DNA from: Alitta virens
Lineage: Eukaryota > Annelida > Polychaeta > Phyllodocida > Nereididae
Length of the DNA: 64,000 nucleotides
NCBI GenBank assembly: GCA_932294295.1
Contig: OW028585.1
Location: 15,656,771-15,720,770, forward strand
Direction: 5' to 3'
Shown here: positions 34,720 through 45,164 of the stretch, piece by piece
Position numbering within the stretch: the first letter of the stretch is position 1
How the letters are laid out: the number at the start of each line of letters is the position of its first letter
Position numbers and translations under genes: made by a program
Notes under the pieces: model-generated
Database searches by the model: none
What the model saw: the letters and a program-made list of their open reading frames with translations, nothing else
Told to the model about the DNA's origin: nothing

Positions 34720-34776
34720 GGTGGTTTCACCACTCTTTTCAAGTATGTCCTCAAATGAATAGTTGATTACTGCCAG
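34720..34776 (-). CDS. In-frame N-terminal extension of ZF5 with CTG start candidate
   Basis: Same 19 codons as ZF3 ([19 protein letters not shown]); a silent change in the GAC/GAT codon separates the copies. The ATG-to-CTG change therefore predates the A/B duplication, and the motif stayed open and unchanged afterwards. Confidence 0.5.
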
Positions 34777-36718
34777 TGCTTTGCTATTTCATCATGTGTA
34801 CATGTATTGCTATACACATTTAATTTCCTCTGGGTGGGAGTACCACAGGATCTTGCTCTCTGCAATGAAAAAAAGAGTATTCAATTAGATTCAGGTCAGC
34901 TGAGCAGAATTTATGTCGAACAAGATTGAAATGCATTGAAAAGACAGAACAGGCTGACGTCACCACTGCATGTTTTCAGTATACCGATTGTCTGTTTGCA
35001 TGGCCGGTTCTAGTCTTAAGCAAAATAGCTGCATTAGGCCTTGTGCCTACATAAGCCCCATGCTATGACAATCTTCACCAGGTATGATTTATAGTGACGT
35101 GCATGCTAGGACTGGCACATCTGTATGGTCTGTTCAGGCAGTTGCTTGCAAACGCTTAAGATAAACACTGGTTGGCTCCACCAAAGGTGGTGGGATTCGG
35201 ATCATTCCATCCCTGGTCCAGTAAAATATCCAATTCATACAACCTTCAAGCATTGCTTTTATGTATGGACCCAGGCAACTTACATAATATAATTATATTT
35301 ATTTGGTATATTGTAACCTTGTATTGCAAATATGAATGTAATTGCCGAATAATTTAATATATATAATAAATTCAAAAATTCAAATTCAATCCATGGGTTG
35401 AATGTGTGACATGGTGTGCAGGGGCATTTTTGATGATAATTGGCAGGTGCTGGTGATAATCAGCACATGTTAATTGCATGTAAGAAGGGTGTGGCATGCG
35501 GTTAAGAAGCAGTGTCACATGTGTGCCATTGTGGTTTTCCAATATATGTCCCAATATAGTGGACTCCAAAGTCTTATCATCATAAATCATTATGCCTCTA
35601 GCAGCTGGGGGCATCAGTGGGCAGGGCCTTTGGACATGCAGGGCTCAACGCAGCTGCCTTGGTTGTGTTGCCCTAGGGATGGCCCAGCTGAAAGATGGTC
35701 ATGATATAAGCAAAGTAATTTGCTTTGCCAAGCAGTGCACAACAATACATGATTTTATTCAGGAATCATACTTGACAGACATGTTCCCCTATCCTTTGGA
35801 GAGGACGGACGACCACCTATTGCTCCACACCCCATTTCATAAAATGCCAAAAAATATATTGACCATATATATTTATAGATACATAAACATACGGTGCATA
35901 AGCAAACCTTCTGCTAATGCCCACATAGTGCATATGTATGAGCCCTATCAATAAATGGAGTTTTCCTAAGGTCTGCTATGTTATCATGAATATAGCTTTG
36001 AACCTTGGGTCTTTTAAACCATCGACCCGCCTGACATATAAAATAAACATATCTTGGCAAAGTTGTAGGCATGTAAGTGCAGTAGTTCACATGTTCTGCT
36101 ACGGAAACAAAAACTGAACATTTTTGTTTTATAATATTATGTTGTTTGCTACATGCCATAAACATGGTACTGTATGTTTACAATGACATCCATACACTTT
36201 TGAGAAATAAAGTGTATAGATATGTTTTTAAATTTGATAACTTCATTGTCATAATCGTTGTATAAAATGGCTTCATAATTTTGGAAATATACCTAAACAA
36301 TTGGCAAAAAATATGATAACTTGCCCTTTTGTAAACTATTAATATTAATTAGTATATATGCCATAGTGTTGTAAAATTGTATGCAATATTTTTATCTTTG
36401 TTTGCCCTCGTGAATCTGTTTACAGGTCTACAGTCAACATTTTACATTTAAGCAAATATTCATTGTTTAATTTTCTCACATTTTCTGAGGGTATGCCACT
36501 GGAGCAGCCTATGTTTTGAAGTTATAACCATAATTCTCTTCGAAAATTGTTTGCTGAAGTTTAAAAAATACATGGCCTTTGCCAATAGTTTATGAGTTGT
36601 TCTTTTATCATATATAGAGTCAATGCATGTATCTCTCCTCATATCTTGCAAGCTCACACTGGCACCACATATGCAGGCAGGGTTGTTGTTTACAATTACC
36701 ATGAACAGAATTACTCAC

Positions 36719-36830
36719 ATGGATCTGAATTCCACTTCTCTTTGTCAGCCCTTGAGTCTCCAAACCTAATTAGCAGTTTGATCTATATGACCAAATGTGT
36801 TGGATAGTCCTATTCTGTGAATAAACTAGA
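36719..36830 (-). other. Putative non-coding exon 1 of ZF5
   Basis: The GTGAGT donor is at 36718-36713 (minus), and the intron ends at the acceptor 34862-34860 (about 1.86 kb). Collinear with ZF3. Confidence 0.4.
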
Positions 36831-36856
36831 CTTGGTCATAACATTGCTCACTGACC

Positions 36857-36899
36857 TATATAGCAGGTGATGCTGGTGTTGCTTGGTTGCCATGGTATC
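36857..36899 (-). promoter_or_regulatory. X-box/TATA block upstream of ZF5
   Basis: GATACCATGGCAAC (36899-36886), a 23-bp spacer, TATATA (36862-36857), oriented toward ZF5. Confidence 0.55.
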
Positions 36900-37437
36900 A
36901 GCCCAAACACAATAGCACAGCCACATGAATCAATACTTGGCTAGACATCTAGACATAGCAAGCATGACACACTAAGCCTGTTCTATGCATGTATAGTGCA
37001 AAGTTTACAATTAAAGATTATGCTGAACTAATGCAGGTGTGTTTTGACCTTGAGTTCATGTTAGCATTGTGGTTAAGTTAGGTCATGGCTGACTGATTCC
37101 ATGTCAGAATGGTACTTATAGTAAAGAACCTCATGAATATAGGTCAGAATAAAAAGTTATCGAATAATGATAATAAGAGAAATATTAAAAAATGTGAGCC
37201 GAAGCATTTCTATGACTTGTTTGCAGATAATAAATAAAACAGTCATGGAGCATTATGAAGACCATAATAAGTCAGAATATTTAGAGCTGATGACTAAAAA
37301 AAAAAAAAAAAAAAATACTTAAAGCTGGATTGTCGCTCAATATGACAGTGCCCAACATCTATTGCATTCACTGCATTGTATTCCTAATACTGATTAACTA
37401 AAATCCAGATCCTTGCTGGGTTCACTATCTCTCTATA

Positions 37438-39356
37438 CAGAGTGTGGCCTAAAAACTTGCACCAGGCATCTCCTATTTCGGGATAGCTCTAGGTTATTCA
37501 AAATGCTTATGAAGTCTTTTAAAGTTTTGCCACATTTAGTTAGGGGTATAAGCAATTGGTCATGTGATATTTTTGATCTTACAATGTCAGACCATGGACG
37601 TAAAAGCCCAGGACTGGAAGCCTGGCGACTTCAAACGTATGAGCTGCGCCTCGCTGGGTCTAGTGTTACTTGTTTCACAATGACCCTAAACCCCAGAAAC
37701 TATAAATTCAACCACAAGAATGTGATAAACCTGGCATAATATACCCCTCAGTAGCAGTGAATTCAACCCTCTTTGACCCAGTTGAGCTTAGTTGACATGC
37801 TACTTGGTCAATCTTATCATTGCACTTAATATAAACACCAATGATTATGAAGTCTATAATTAAAGAATATTAGATACAATATGTATATCCATAATGCACA
37901 AGTAGTCCCACATGATGGAATAGCAGAACCTGCATTTCCTGATGGTGTGACTGTAAAGCTACATCAATTGGCAATATGACTTTTAATTTAGTCTTATGGT
38001 TATAATTTGTCACAGTAAATTAAGCTGTCCCTCATGCAGGCTCCAAATATAGTTTATAGGGTAAAAGTTACTGGTATTTAAGTTTGCTTATTGTCATAAA
38101 TTCCTAGAATTAGAACCATAAATTGTAATTGAGTTTGCATGGTAATTAACACCCCCCTTACTGATTTTCTGTGTTAATTACAGTAAAATATTACATAGAT
38201 CTGGTTATCCATCTAATGACAAGGTGACAATTCAAAATTATACTGATAATCAAACTTAAATTGTATAAAATGTCTACTAATGGAAGTTCATCAAAGCACA
38301 GACACTTAATTTTCAAACATAATTATCAACAGAATTACCAAGTATTACCCTGATGCCAGTATGACTATACCCAAGCACATGCTTCAGACAAACTACTGTT
38401 CTAAATGCAAGCACCGGAGAGCACCGGAACATTGTGTAATTATAAGTTGAAAATTAGGTACTACACATACTTTGCTTGTCCATTGTAACAGAAAAAACCC
38501 GGTAATTTCCTTAATAATGGTCTATTTTTTCCATTTAAAAGTTCATTCTGAACCTCAGGGTATCAGCAATGTTGACAGCTCTGTGCGCATGTTAAAATGC
38601 ATATACATGAGAAGTTAGGTAGTGGGCCTCCAATAAGAGGCTCTGCAAAGAGCGGCAGATTCAAAAACTTTAGGTCTGCTGCCAGTGCTGCATAGCGAGG
38701 CGCAGCTCTGCTTGAAAGGGGTGCCGCTTGTCACATTTAAATTGTTGAGGTCACCATGTGGTACTGTAACTTTACAAGATTAGCATGGTCTTAGACTGGG
38801 CTAAAAAGGGGTAAAAATGAGATTAATGGGGATGTTGGCATGACTCAAATGAAAGCAGATTGGCCAGATAAGAAGCTTCCAGTCCTGGGCTTTTACGTCC
38901 ATGGTCAGACAATATCAGTATCTGAATTATAGAGATGGTTCATGCTGCAGGGCTTGTTCTGAATGACACACATCACAGAAGTCAAATTTCTGTCTGCTTG
39001 CATGGTGTCTTTAGTTACTACACCTCTGAAGCTACAGAAAATATAGTATTTGCACAGAATCCTCCTTCAATGTTTTCTATATGTGCATATATATATATCA
39101 TGGTATTAGATGATAAGAAGGTTGGTTCCAGCTTTGATTCAGCAAGGTCATGAAATTAAAATGGAGTAATATAATGGCATTCCAGAGGGACATTTTGAAT
39201 CTACAACTAATCTGAAAATAATCACATGATTTTCAGGAGGATTGGCCAGTTAATTAAACAGAAAAGACAGAAAATTGATCAGAATCCAAAATGGCACTTT
39301 CCACCTAAAAAAAGAGGTAGCAGTAGCTGCTGGTGCAAGTTTTATGCTGCACCCTG
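37438..39356. mobile_element. Mariner-like MITE, unit B copy, interrupted by a nested element
   Basis: Same 600-bp MITE as at 22155-22754, with TA on both sides (37436-37437 and 39357-39358). It is split by the CCATGG-ended element at 37592-38904. Removing that element and one copy of the TCAGA duplication gives about the unit A length. Confidence 0.7.
37592..38904. mobile_element. 1.31-kb non-autonomous DNA transposon, 30-bp perfect inverted ends, TCAGA target duplication
   Basis: Both ends read CCATGGACGTAAAAGCCCAG inward and match perfectly over 30 bp. TCAGA flanks it at 37587-37591 and 38905-38909, and occurs once at the empty site in unit A (22303-22307). A subterminal 14-bp inverted pair, AGCTGCGCCTCGCT, lies at 37642-37655 and 38694-38707. 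No open frame of useful length or transposase motif is seen. I cannot place it in a superfamily: the duplication could be read as 3 to 5 bp because of the terminal A/T. Confidence 0.85.
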
Positions 39357-39358
39357 TA

Positions 39359-40829
39359 ATATAAATAAACTTCACCTAGTGTCTCATTTTTCAAGCCATC
39401 AAAAATCCAATATGTAAATAAACCAAGTGATGATGTCACATACTCAACAATGGGTGATGATGTCATTTCCATTGTATTTCAAACGTTTTGGACTTGAGCC
39501 CTGATAGATTCATTAGCTTACACATATTTAATGTGCCTTGTACATGTTTACACCATAATTCATTCAGGAAAATTGTACAGAAGGTCCAAAATTTAAGAAA
39601 ATTACCCACCCAACATTTCCGGCTGGCTACAGGCCTGTTATTTGTCCATCGCTTCTTTTCCTTTTAAGGCAATACTGCATAGCATTAAAGATTATACCTC
39701 ACAAAGTTATAAATTATACTCCACACAAATATATTACAAATGAATAACTAAGAATAAAACCAAGGAAGTGTGCATTACTTGACTGGTTTACATTGCCATA
39801 ACGTTAAATAACTTAAATGTTCAAATATTATAAATTCAGGTTGTATTATTTAGAATTTTAGCTCAAGGTAGACCATATTGGTGTACATTATAACAATCGT
39901 CTGACCAATAATTCTCCAGTGCTTGGTTTCAGATAACATGCTAGATCGAATCAACATCAATACAATATGAGCGATGTTAATACGACATCAAATCACATTA
40001 CAATGTGAGTGGTATAATGTCAGCGACGTTGATACGAAATTATACTGACAGTGTCCCATATGGAAACAATGTTGTACCCATTTATGATGCTATCCCTAGT
40101 CCAACCTTCTATATAGAGAATAATTAATATCTTCTTTTTTTTCAGCATTTATTGTTAGTGTGTTTTTGTGCATCTTTGTGATGATAAAAATACCGTGTGA
40201 ACATGCAACATTTTTTTTATTTTTTTTTATTATTTTCTGTAGTTGTAAACATGCAGTGATGGAACATAGTTATTGTCCTGGTCTGTTTCTTTTGCTTATA
40301 TTGGTGTCTGGTCAGATTATATTGTTTGTTAAATTCTTAAATTTCCCACACATATTGAATTTTAAGGTCTCCTTTGTTGGTTTTTCTTACACATTTAATT
40401 AGCTTATACAATGAATTGATTTTATAACTAAGCCTTGGTACAAACGATACAACTACATACAAAATGAACTGTGATAACATTTATTTAGAAATAGATAAAG
40501 AACATGGTATTTTTTAAAGGAACACACACAAAGCCGGAGCTTGATAATAGACATGTGCCCTAACCTCTTCATTACATAATGTTAAACACTGCACTGACTC
40601 ACAAAATTGTAATGGCAAAGAACTTGAAATTATCATTGAACAAACAATGACAGTAAAGCATAAAGTAAATGTTGCACAACCTAAATGATTTGCACACAAC
40701 AATCTGAAATATTCTTTACATGTTTAGAGTTAGAGCGTGAGTATTTCACATAGACTGAGAGTAAATTCCATATTAAAATTAATCAGTCTGACTTTGAACA
40801 AGCCTTTCCTTTCGACAAATTGTGTATCC
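39359..40829. repeat. Alpha 3' flank, unit C
   Basis: No gene. Up to about 40140 the sequence is diverged from both A and B. From 40176 to 40722 it appears identical to unit A, and it diverges again at about 40750. Confidence 0.6.
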
Positions 40830-41249
<420 letters not shown>

Positions 41250-42926
41250 TCAACTGTGTATTGTCATGTGTTGGTTTAATCCACCTTGCTGTGTAAATCC
41301 TTTCCCACAGACATTGCAAGTGTAAGGTCTCTCTCCACTGTGTATGCTTGTGTGTGTGGTCAATGTACATTGTTTGTTAAATACTTTCCCACAGATGTTG
41401 CAAGTGTAAGGTCTCTCTCCACTGTGTATCATCATGTGTTTGGTCAGGTTGCCTTGGGCTGTAAATCCTTTCCCACAGACACTGCAGGTGTAAGGTCTCT
41501 CTCCACTGTGTATCCTTATGTGTGTTGTCAGGTGAATTTTCTGCTTGAATCCTTTCCCGCAGACACTGCACATGTAAGGTCTCTCTCCACTGTGTATGCT
41601 TGTGTGTGTGGTCAATGTACATTGTTTGTTAAATCCTTTCCCACAGATGTTGCAAGTGTAAGGTCTCTCTCCACTGTGTATCATCATGTGTTTGGTCAGG
41701 TTGCCTTGGGCTGTAAATCCTTTCCCACAGACACTGCAGGTGTAAGGTCTCTCTCCACTGTGTATCCTTATGTGTGTTGTCAGGTGAATTTTCTGCTTGA
41801 ATCCTTTCCCGCAGACACTGCACATGTAAGGTCTCTCTCCACTGTGTATGCTTGTGTGTGTGGTCAATATACATTGTTTGTTAAATCCTTTCCCACAGAC
41901 ATTGCAAGTGTAAGGTCTCTCTCCACTGTGTATTGTCATGTGTTTGTTTAATCCACCTTGCTGTGTAAATCCTTTCCCACAGACATTGCAAGTGTAAGGT
42001 CTCTCTCCACTGTGTATGCTTGTGTGTGTGGTCAATGTACATTGTTTGTTAAATCCTTTCCCACAGATGTTGCAAGTGTAAGGTCTATCTCCACTGTGTA
42101 TCATCATGTGTTCGGTCAGGTTGCCTTGGGCTGTAAATCCTTTCCCACAGACATTGCAAGTGTAAGGTCTCTCTCCACTGTGTATCCTTATGTGTGTTGT
42201 CAGGTGAATTTTCTGCTTGATCCCTTTCCCGCAGACACTGCACATGTAAGGTCTCTCTCCACTGTGTATGCTTGTGTGTGTGGTCAATGTACATTGTTTG
42301 TTAAATCCTTTCCCACAGACATTGCAAGTGTAAGGTGTCTCTCCACTGTGTATCCTTATGTGTGTTGTCAGGTGAATTTTCTGTTTGAATCCTTTCCCGC
42401 AGACACTGCACATGTAAGGTTTCTCTAAACCATGGATCCCCATGTGTGTGGTAAGGCTATCGTGCCTGGTAAACCTTTTCCCACAGACATTGCAAGTGTA
42501 AGTATCTCCGCTGTGTATTTTCATGTGTAAAGTCTGCTGTTTGGCTTTTCTAAATTTCTTCCCACAAACACTGCACATGTAGGGCATATATCCAGAGTGT
42601 TTTTTCAAATGTGAAATCATACTAAGCTTTTGTGCAAATCCTTCCTCACAAATGTCACACTTATACCTTTTTTCACTACATGTTGCATTACTGCTGATCT
42701 CCCCATTGTCACATTTAGTTTTTGGTGATCTACTTCCCAGCTGACAGTCATCATTGTTCATGTCAACCATATTCCATCCTTGTGCAAAATTTTGATTGCA
42801 TTCTAAACTATCACTTTCTGTTGAACGACTAACTTCAGAATGTTTTTCCTCAGTAACATCATGCTGCAAGGTGGTTTCACCACTCTTTTCAAATATGTCT
42901 TCAAATGAATAGTTGATTAATGCCAT
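41250..42926 (-). CDS. ZF6: alpha-type 17-finger C2H2 zinc-finger protein with internal repeats
   Basis: 558 residues. The family motif is at 3-17, a shortened spacer runs to about 89, then 17 fingers. The array is built from four finger types: KQKIH, TAQGN, NKQCT and TQQGG. Fingers 11-13 and 14-16 are one three-finger block repeated with a 252-bp period and almost no differences, and fingers 6-8 are a slightly older copy. Finger 6 has Ile for the conserved Phe (GKGIKQKIH). The array stops after HS at a TGA that replaces the usual GGA. The acceptor is at 43004-43002. The repetitive array predicts a repetitive DNA target. Confidence 0.94.
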   Translation of the reverse strand: MALINYSFEDIFEKSGETTLQHDVTEEKHSEVSRSTESDSLECNQNFAQGWNMVDMNNDDCQLGSRSPKTKCDNGEISSNATCSEKRYKCDICEEGFAQKLSMISHLKKHSGYMPYMCSVCGKKFRKAKQQTLHMKIHSGDTYTCNVCGKRFTRHDSLTTHMGIHGLEKPYMCSVCGKGFKQKIHLTTHIRIHSGETPYTCNVCGKGFNKQCTLTTHTSIHSGERPYMCSVCGKGIKQKIHLTTHIRIHSGERPYTCNVCGKGFTAQGNLTEHMMIHSGDRPYTCNICGKGFNKQCTLTTHTSIHSGERPYTCNVCGKGFTQQGGLNKHMTIHSGERPYTCNVCGKGFNKQCILTTHTSIHSGERPYMCSVCGKGFKQKIHLTTHIRIHSGERPYTCSVCGKGFTAQGNLTKHMMIHSGERPYTCNICGKGFNKQCTLTTHTSIHSGERPYMCSVCGKGFKQKIHLTTHIRIHSGERPYTCSVCGKGFTAQGNLTKHMMIHSGERPYTCNICGKVFNKQCTLTTHTSIHSGERPYTCNVCGKGFTQQGGLNQHMTIHS

Positions 42927-43237
42927 TGCGTTGCTATTTCCTCATGTATTGCTATATATATTTAATTTCCTCTGGCTGAGAGTAACAAAGGATATTGCTC
43001 TCTGAAATGAAAAAAAAGGATTTAATTAGATTCAGGTCAGCTGAGCAGAATTAATGTAAACGACAATGTACCCATGCTTTGCATTGACCTAGATTTAAAT
43101 TAATTTAAAAGGCAGAACAGGATGACTTCACCACTGCATATTGTCAGTATACTGATTGTCTGTTTGCAGGGCCTTGGGTAATGCAGCTACATCAGGCACC
43201 GCACCTATATATGCCCCATGCTATGACAATCTTCACC

Positions 43238-43240
<3 letters not shown>

Positions 43241-43282
<42 letters not shown>
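43241..43282. repeat. (TA)n microsatellite in the ZF6 intron
   Basis: About 42 bp of uninterrupted TA. Units A (from about 11845) and B (from about 27213) have much shorter runs at the same place. Confidence 0.9.
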
Positions 43283-43285
<3 letters not shown>

Positions 43286-43483
43286 CTTTCTGAGTCAAGC
43301 ATGCTAGGACTGGCACATCTGTATTGTCTGTCCAGGCAGTTGCTTGCAATCGCCTAAAATAAACACTTCCCCTGAAGGTGGTTTAATTCTGATCATTCCA
43401 TCCCTGGCCCAGGCATACTTCACAAGCTATATGCCAGGTAAATGTAATTGCATAGGATGTTTACTTTGCAGTGCCTTGTGATA

Positions 43484-43522
43484 AGATAGATAGATAGATT
43501 GATAGGTAGATAGAGAGATAGG

Positions 43523-43553
<31 letters not shown>

Positions 43554-43725
43554 GTAAATAGATAGATAGATAGATACATAGATAGATAGATGTAGAGATT
43601 GCAGCCCTCTATGGCAAGTTCTTGCTGCTATCGAGGGTTGATTGATGAGGTGAGAGAGATGAGGAGTCCACCCATGTTACAAATTTACCCCATGGGTGGG
43701 ATCTTTTACTTGCCTCAGCAATGAG
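43484..43725 (-). mobile_element. Truncated SINE with (GATA)n tail in the ZF6 intron
   Basis: Same insertion as in units A and B, further shortened at the head side: it stops at AGCAATGAG and joins unrelated sequence. Confidence 0.7.
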
Positions 43726-44970
43726 GTAGGGTTGCTAGGGTTTACTAATACTACTAACAGATGGAGAGCATCATATGGTACATTGTACAATCCAATTTAA
43801 AACAATAAAGCTTACAATTACAAGTGTCTTTCATATATAGATTTGAAAAAATAATCCCCATAAGGCACAACCACACTATTTTAGACATATTCTGGTTGTA
43901 GGTATGTAGGCATAGTAGTGCAAATTTTCTGCTCAGAAAACAAAAACTAAACAGTTTTGTTTTAAAATATTATATATATAGCTTTTTCATATCAGAAAAG
44001 ATACATATGTCACATATCTACTCACTACGTCTATCTAAAACTACATCTACAGAAATATGATATACAAGTTCTCATTATTTTATATATAATATACAGCTTA
44101 TTGTTCAAGGTCCCAGTTGCCATAATTTGATGTTTTCTGCTCTTAGACATTCAGTATTAAAGAAATAATATATAAGTACATAAAAGATAGAAAATAAATC
44201 ACAGATCAAATCACAAATACTGATTACAATATCAATATTAGATTAAAATGTTACAAAAATATATACAAATACTGATCACAATATCACAATAAGATTCAAA
44301 TTTACACAAAATGATAAGAATGTTCACATGTATAAAAAATACAAAAATACCAGGCAACATTGCACTGACCCTGGCATTTGACTAATCTAATTTGTGTTGA
44401 CAGTCATGTCATATTATGTTCTTTGCTCCATTTCAAAAAACAGGGTACTGTATGTTTACAATGACATCTATACACTTTTGAGAAATAAAGTGTTTAGAAA
44501 TGTATGTTTTAAAATTTGACAACTTTATATATATTGTCATCCTCCTTGTGTGTCAGACATCATAATTTTGAAAATACCCTAAATAATTAGCAAAAGAATA
44601 TGGTAATTTGCCCTTTTGTAAACTATCAATATCAATTAGTATATATGCAATAGTGATTGTAAAATTGTATGCAATACTTTTATCTTTGTTTGCCCTCATA
44701 AATCTGTTTACAGCTCTACAGTCAAAATTTTACACTTAAGCCAATATTCAAAGTTGAATTTTCTCAAATTTGCTGAGGGCATGCCACTGGAGCAGCCTAT
44801 GTTTTGAAGTTATAACCATAATTCCCTTTGAAAATTGTTTGCTGAAGGTTAAAAAATACACGGCCTTTGCCAATAGTTTATGAGTTACTCTTGTACCACA
44901 TATATGCATGTATCTCTCCTCAATATAGGCAGGGTTGTTGTTTACAATTACCAAGAAAAGAATTACTCAC

Positions 44971-45095
44971 ATGAATATCTCAATTCTGCTTCTCTTTGCC
45001 AGCCCTTGGTCTCACAGGCCTAATTGGCAGGTTTCTGACAAATCCTTAAGACCTCAATGTGTGTTAGATCATCTTATCACATGGATAAACTCCGA
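44971..45095 (-). other. Putative non-coding exon 1 of ZF6
   Basis: The GTGAGT donor is at 44970-44965 (minus), and the intron ends at the acceptor 43004-43002 (about 1.97 kb). Confidence 0.4.
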
Positions 45096-45121
45096 CATAC
45101 TCATAATGTTGCTCACTGACC

Positions 45122-45164
45122 TATATAGCAGGTGATGCTGATGTTGCTTGGTTGCCATGGCATC
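45122..45164 (-). promoter_or_regulatory. X-box/TATA block upstream of ZF6
   Basis: GATGCCATGGCAAC (45164-45151), a 23-bp spacer, TATATA (45127-45122). The X-box is one base from a perfect dyad. Confidence 0.55.

Larger units (their letters stand above)
22757..39358. repeat. Tandem segmental unit B (alpha ZF4 + beta ZF5)
   Basis: Collinear and nearly identical to unit A. It is about 1.3 kb longer because of the nested transposon at 37592-38904. ZF4 has one finger more than ZF2, and ZF5 one finger fewer than ZF3. Confidence 0.85.

Noticed and set aside
41377..42294. Minus-strand frames with [16 protein letters not shown] repeats
   Set aside because: Alternate-frame shadow of ZF6. Their identity at a 252-bp period is useful only as evidence of the internal duplication.
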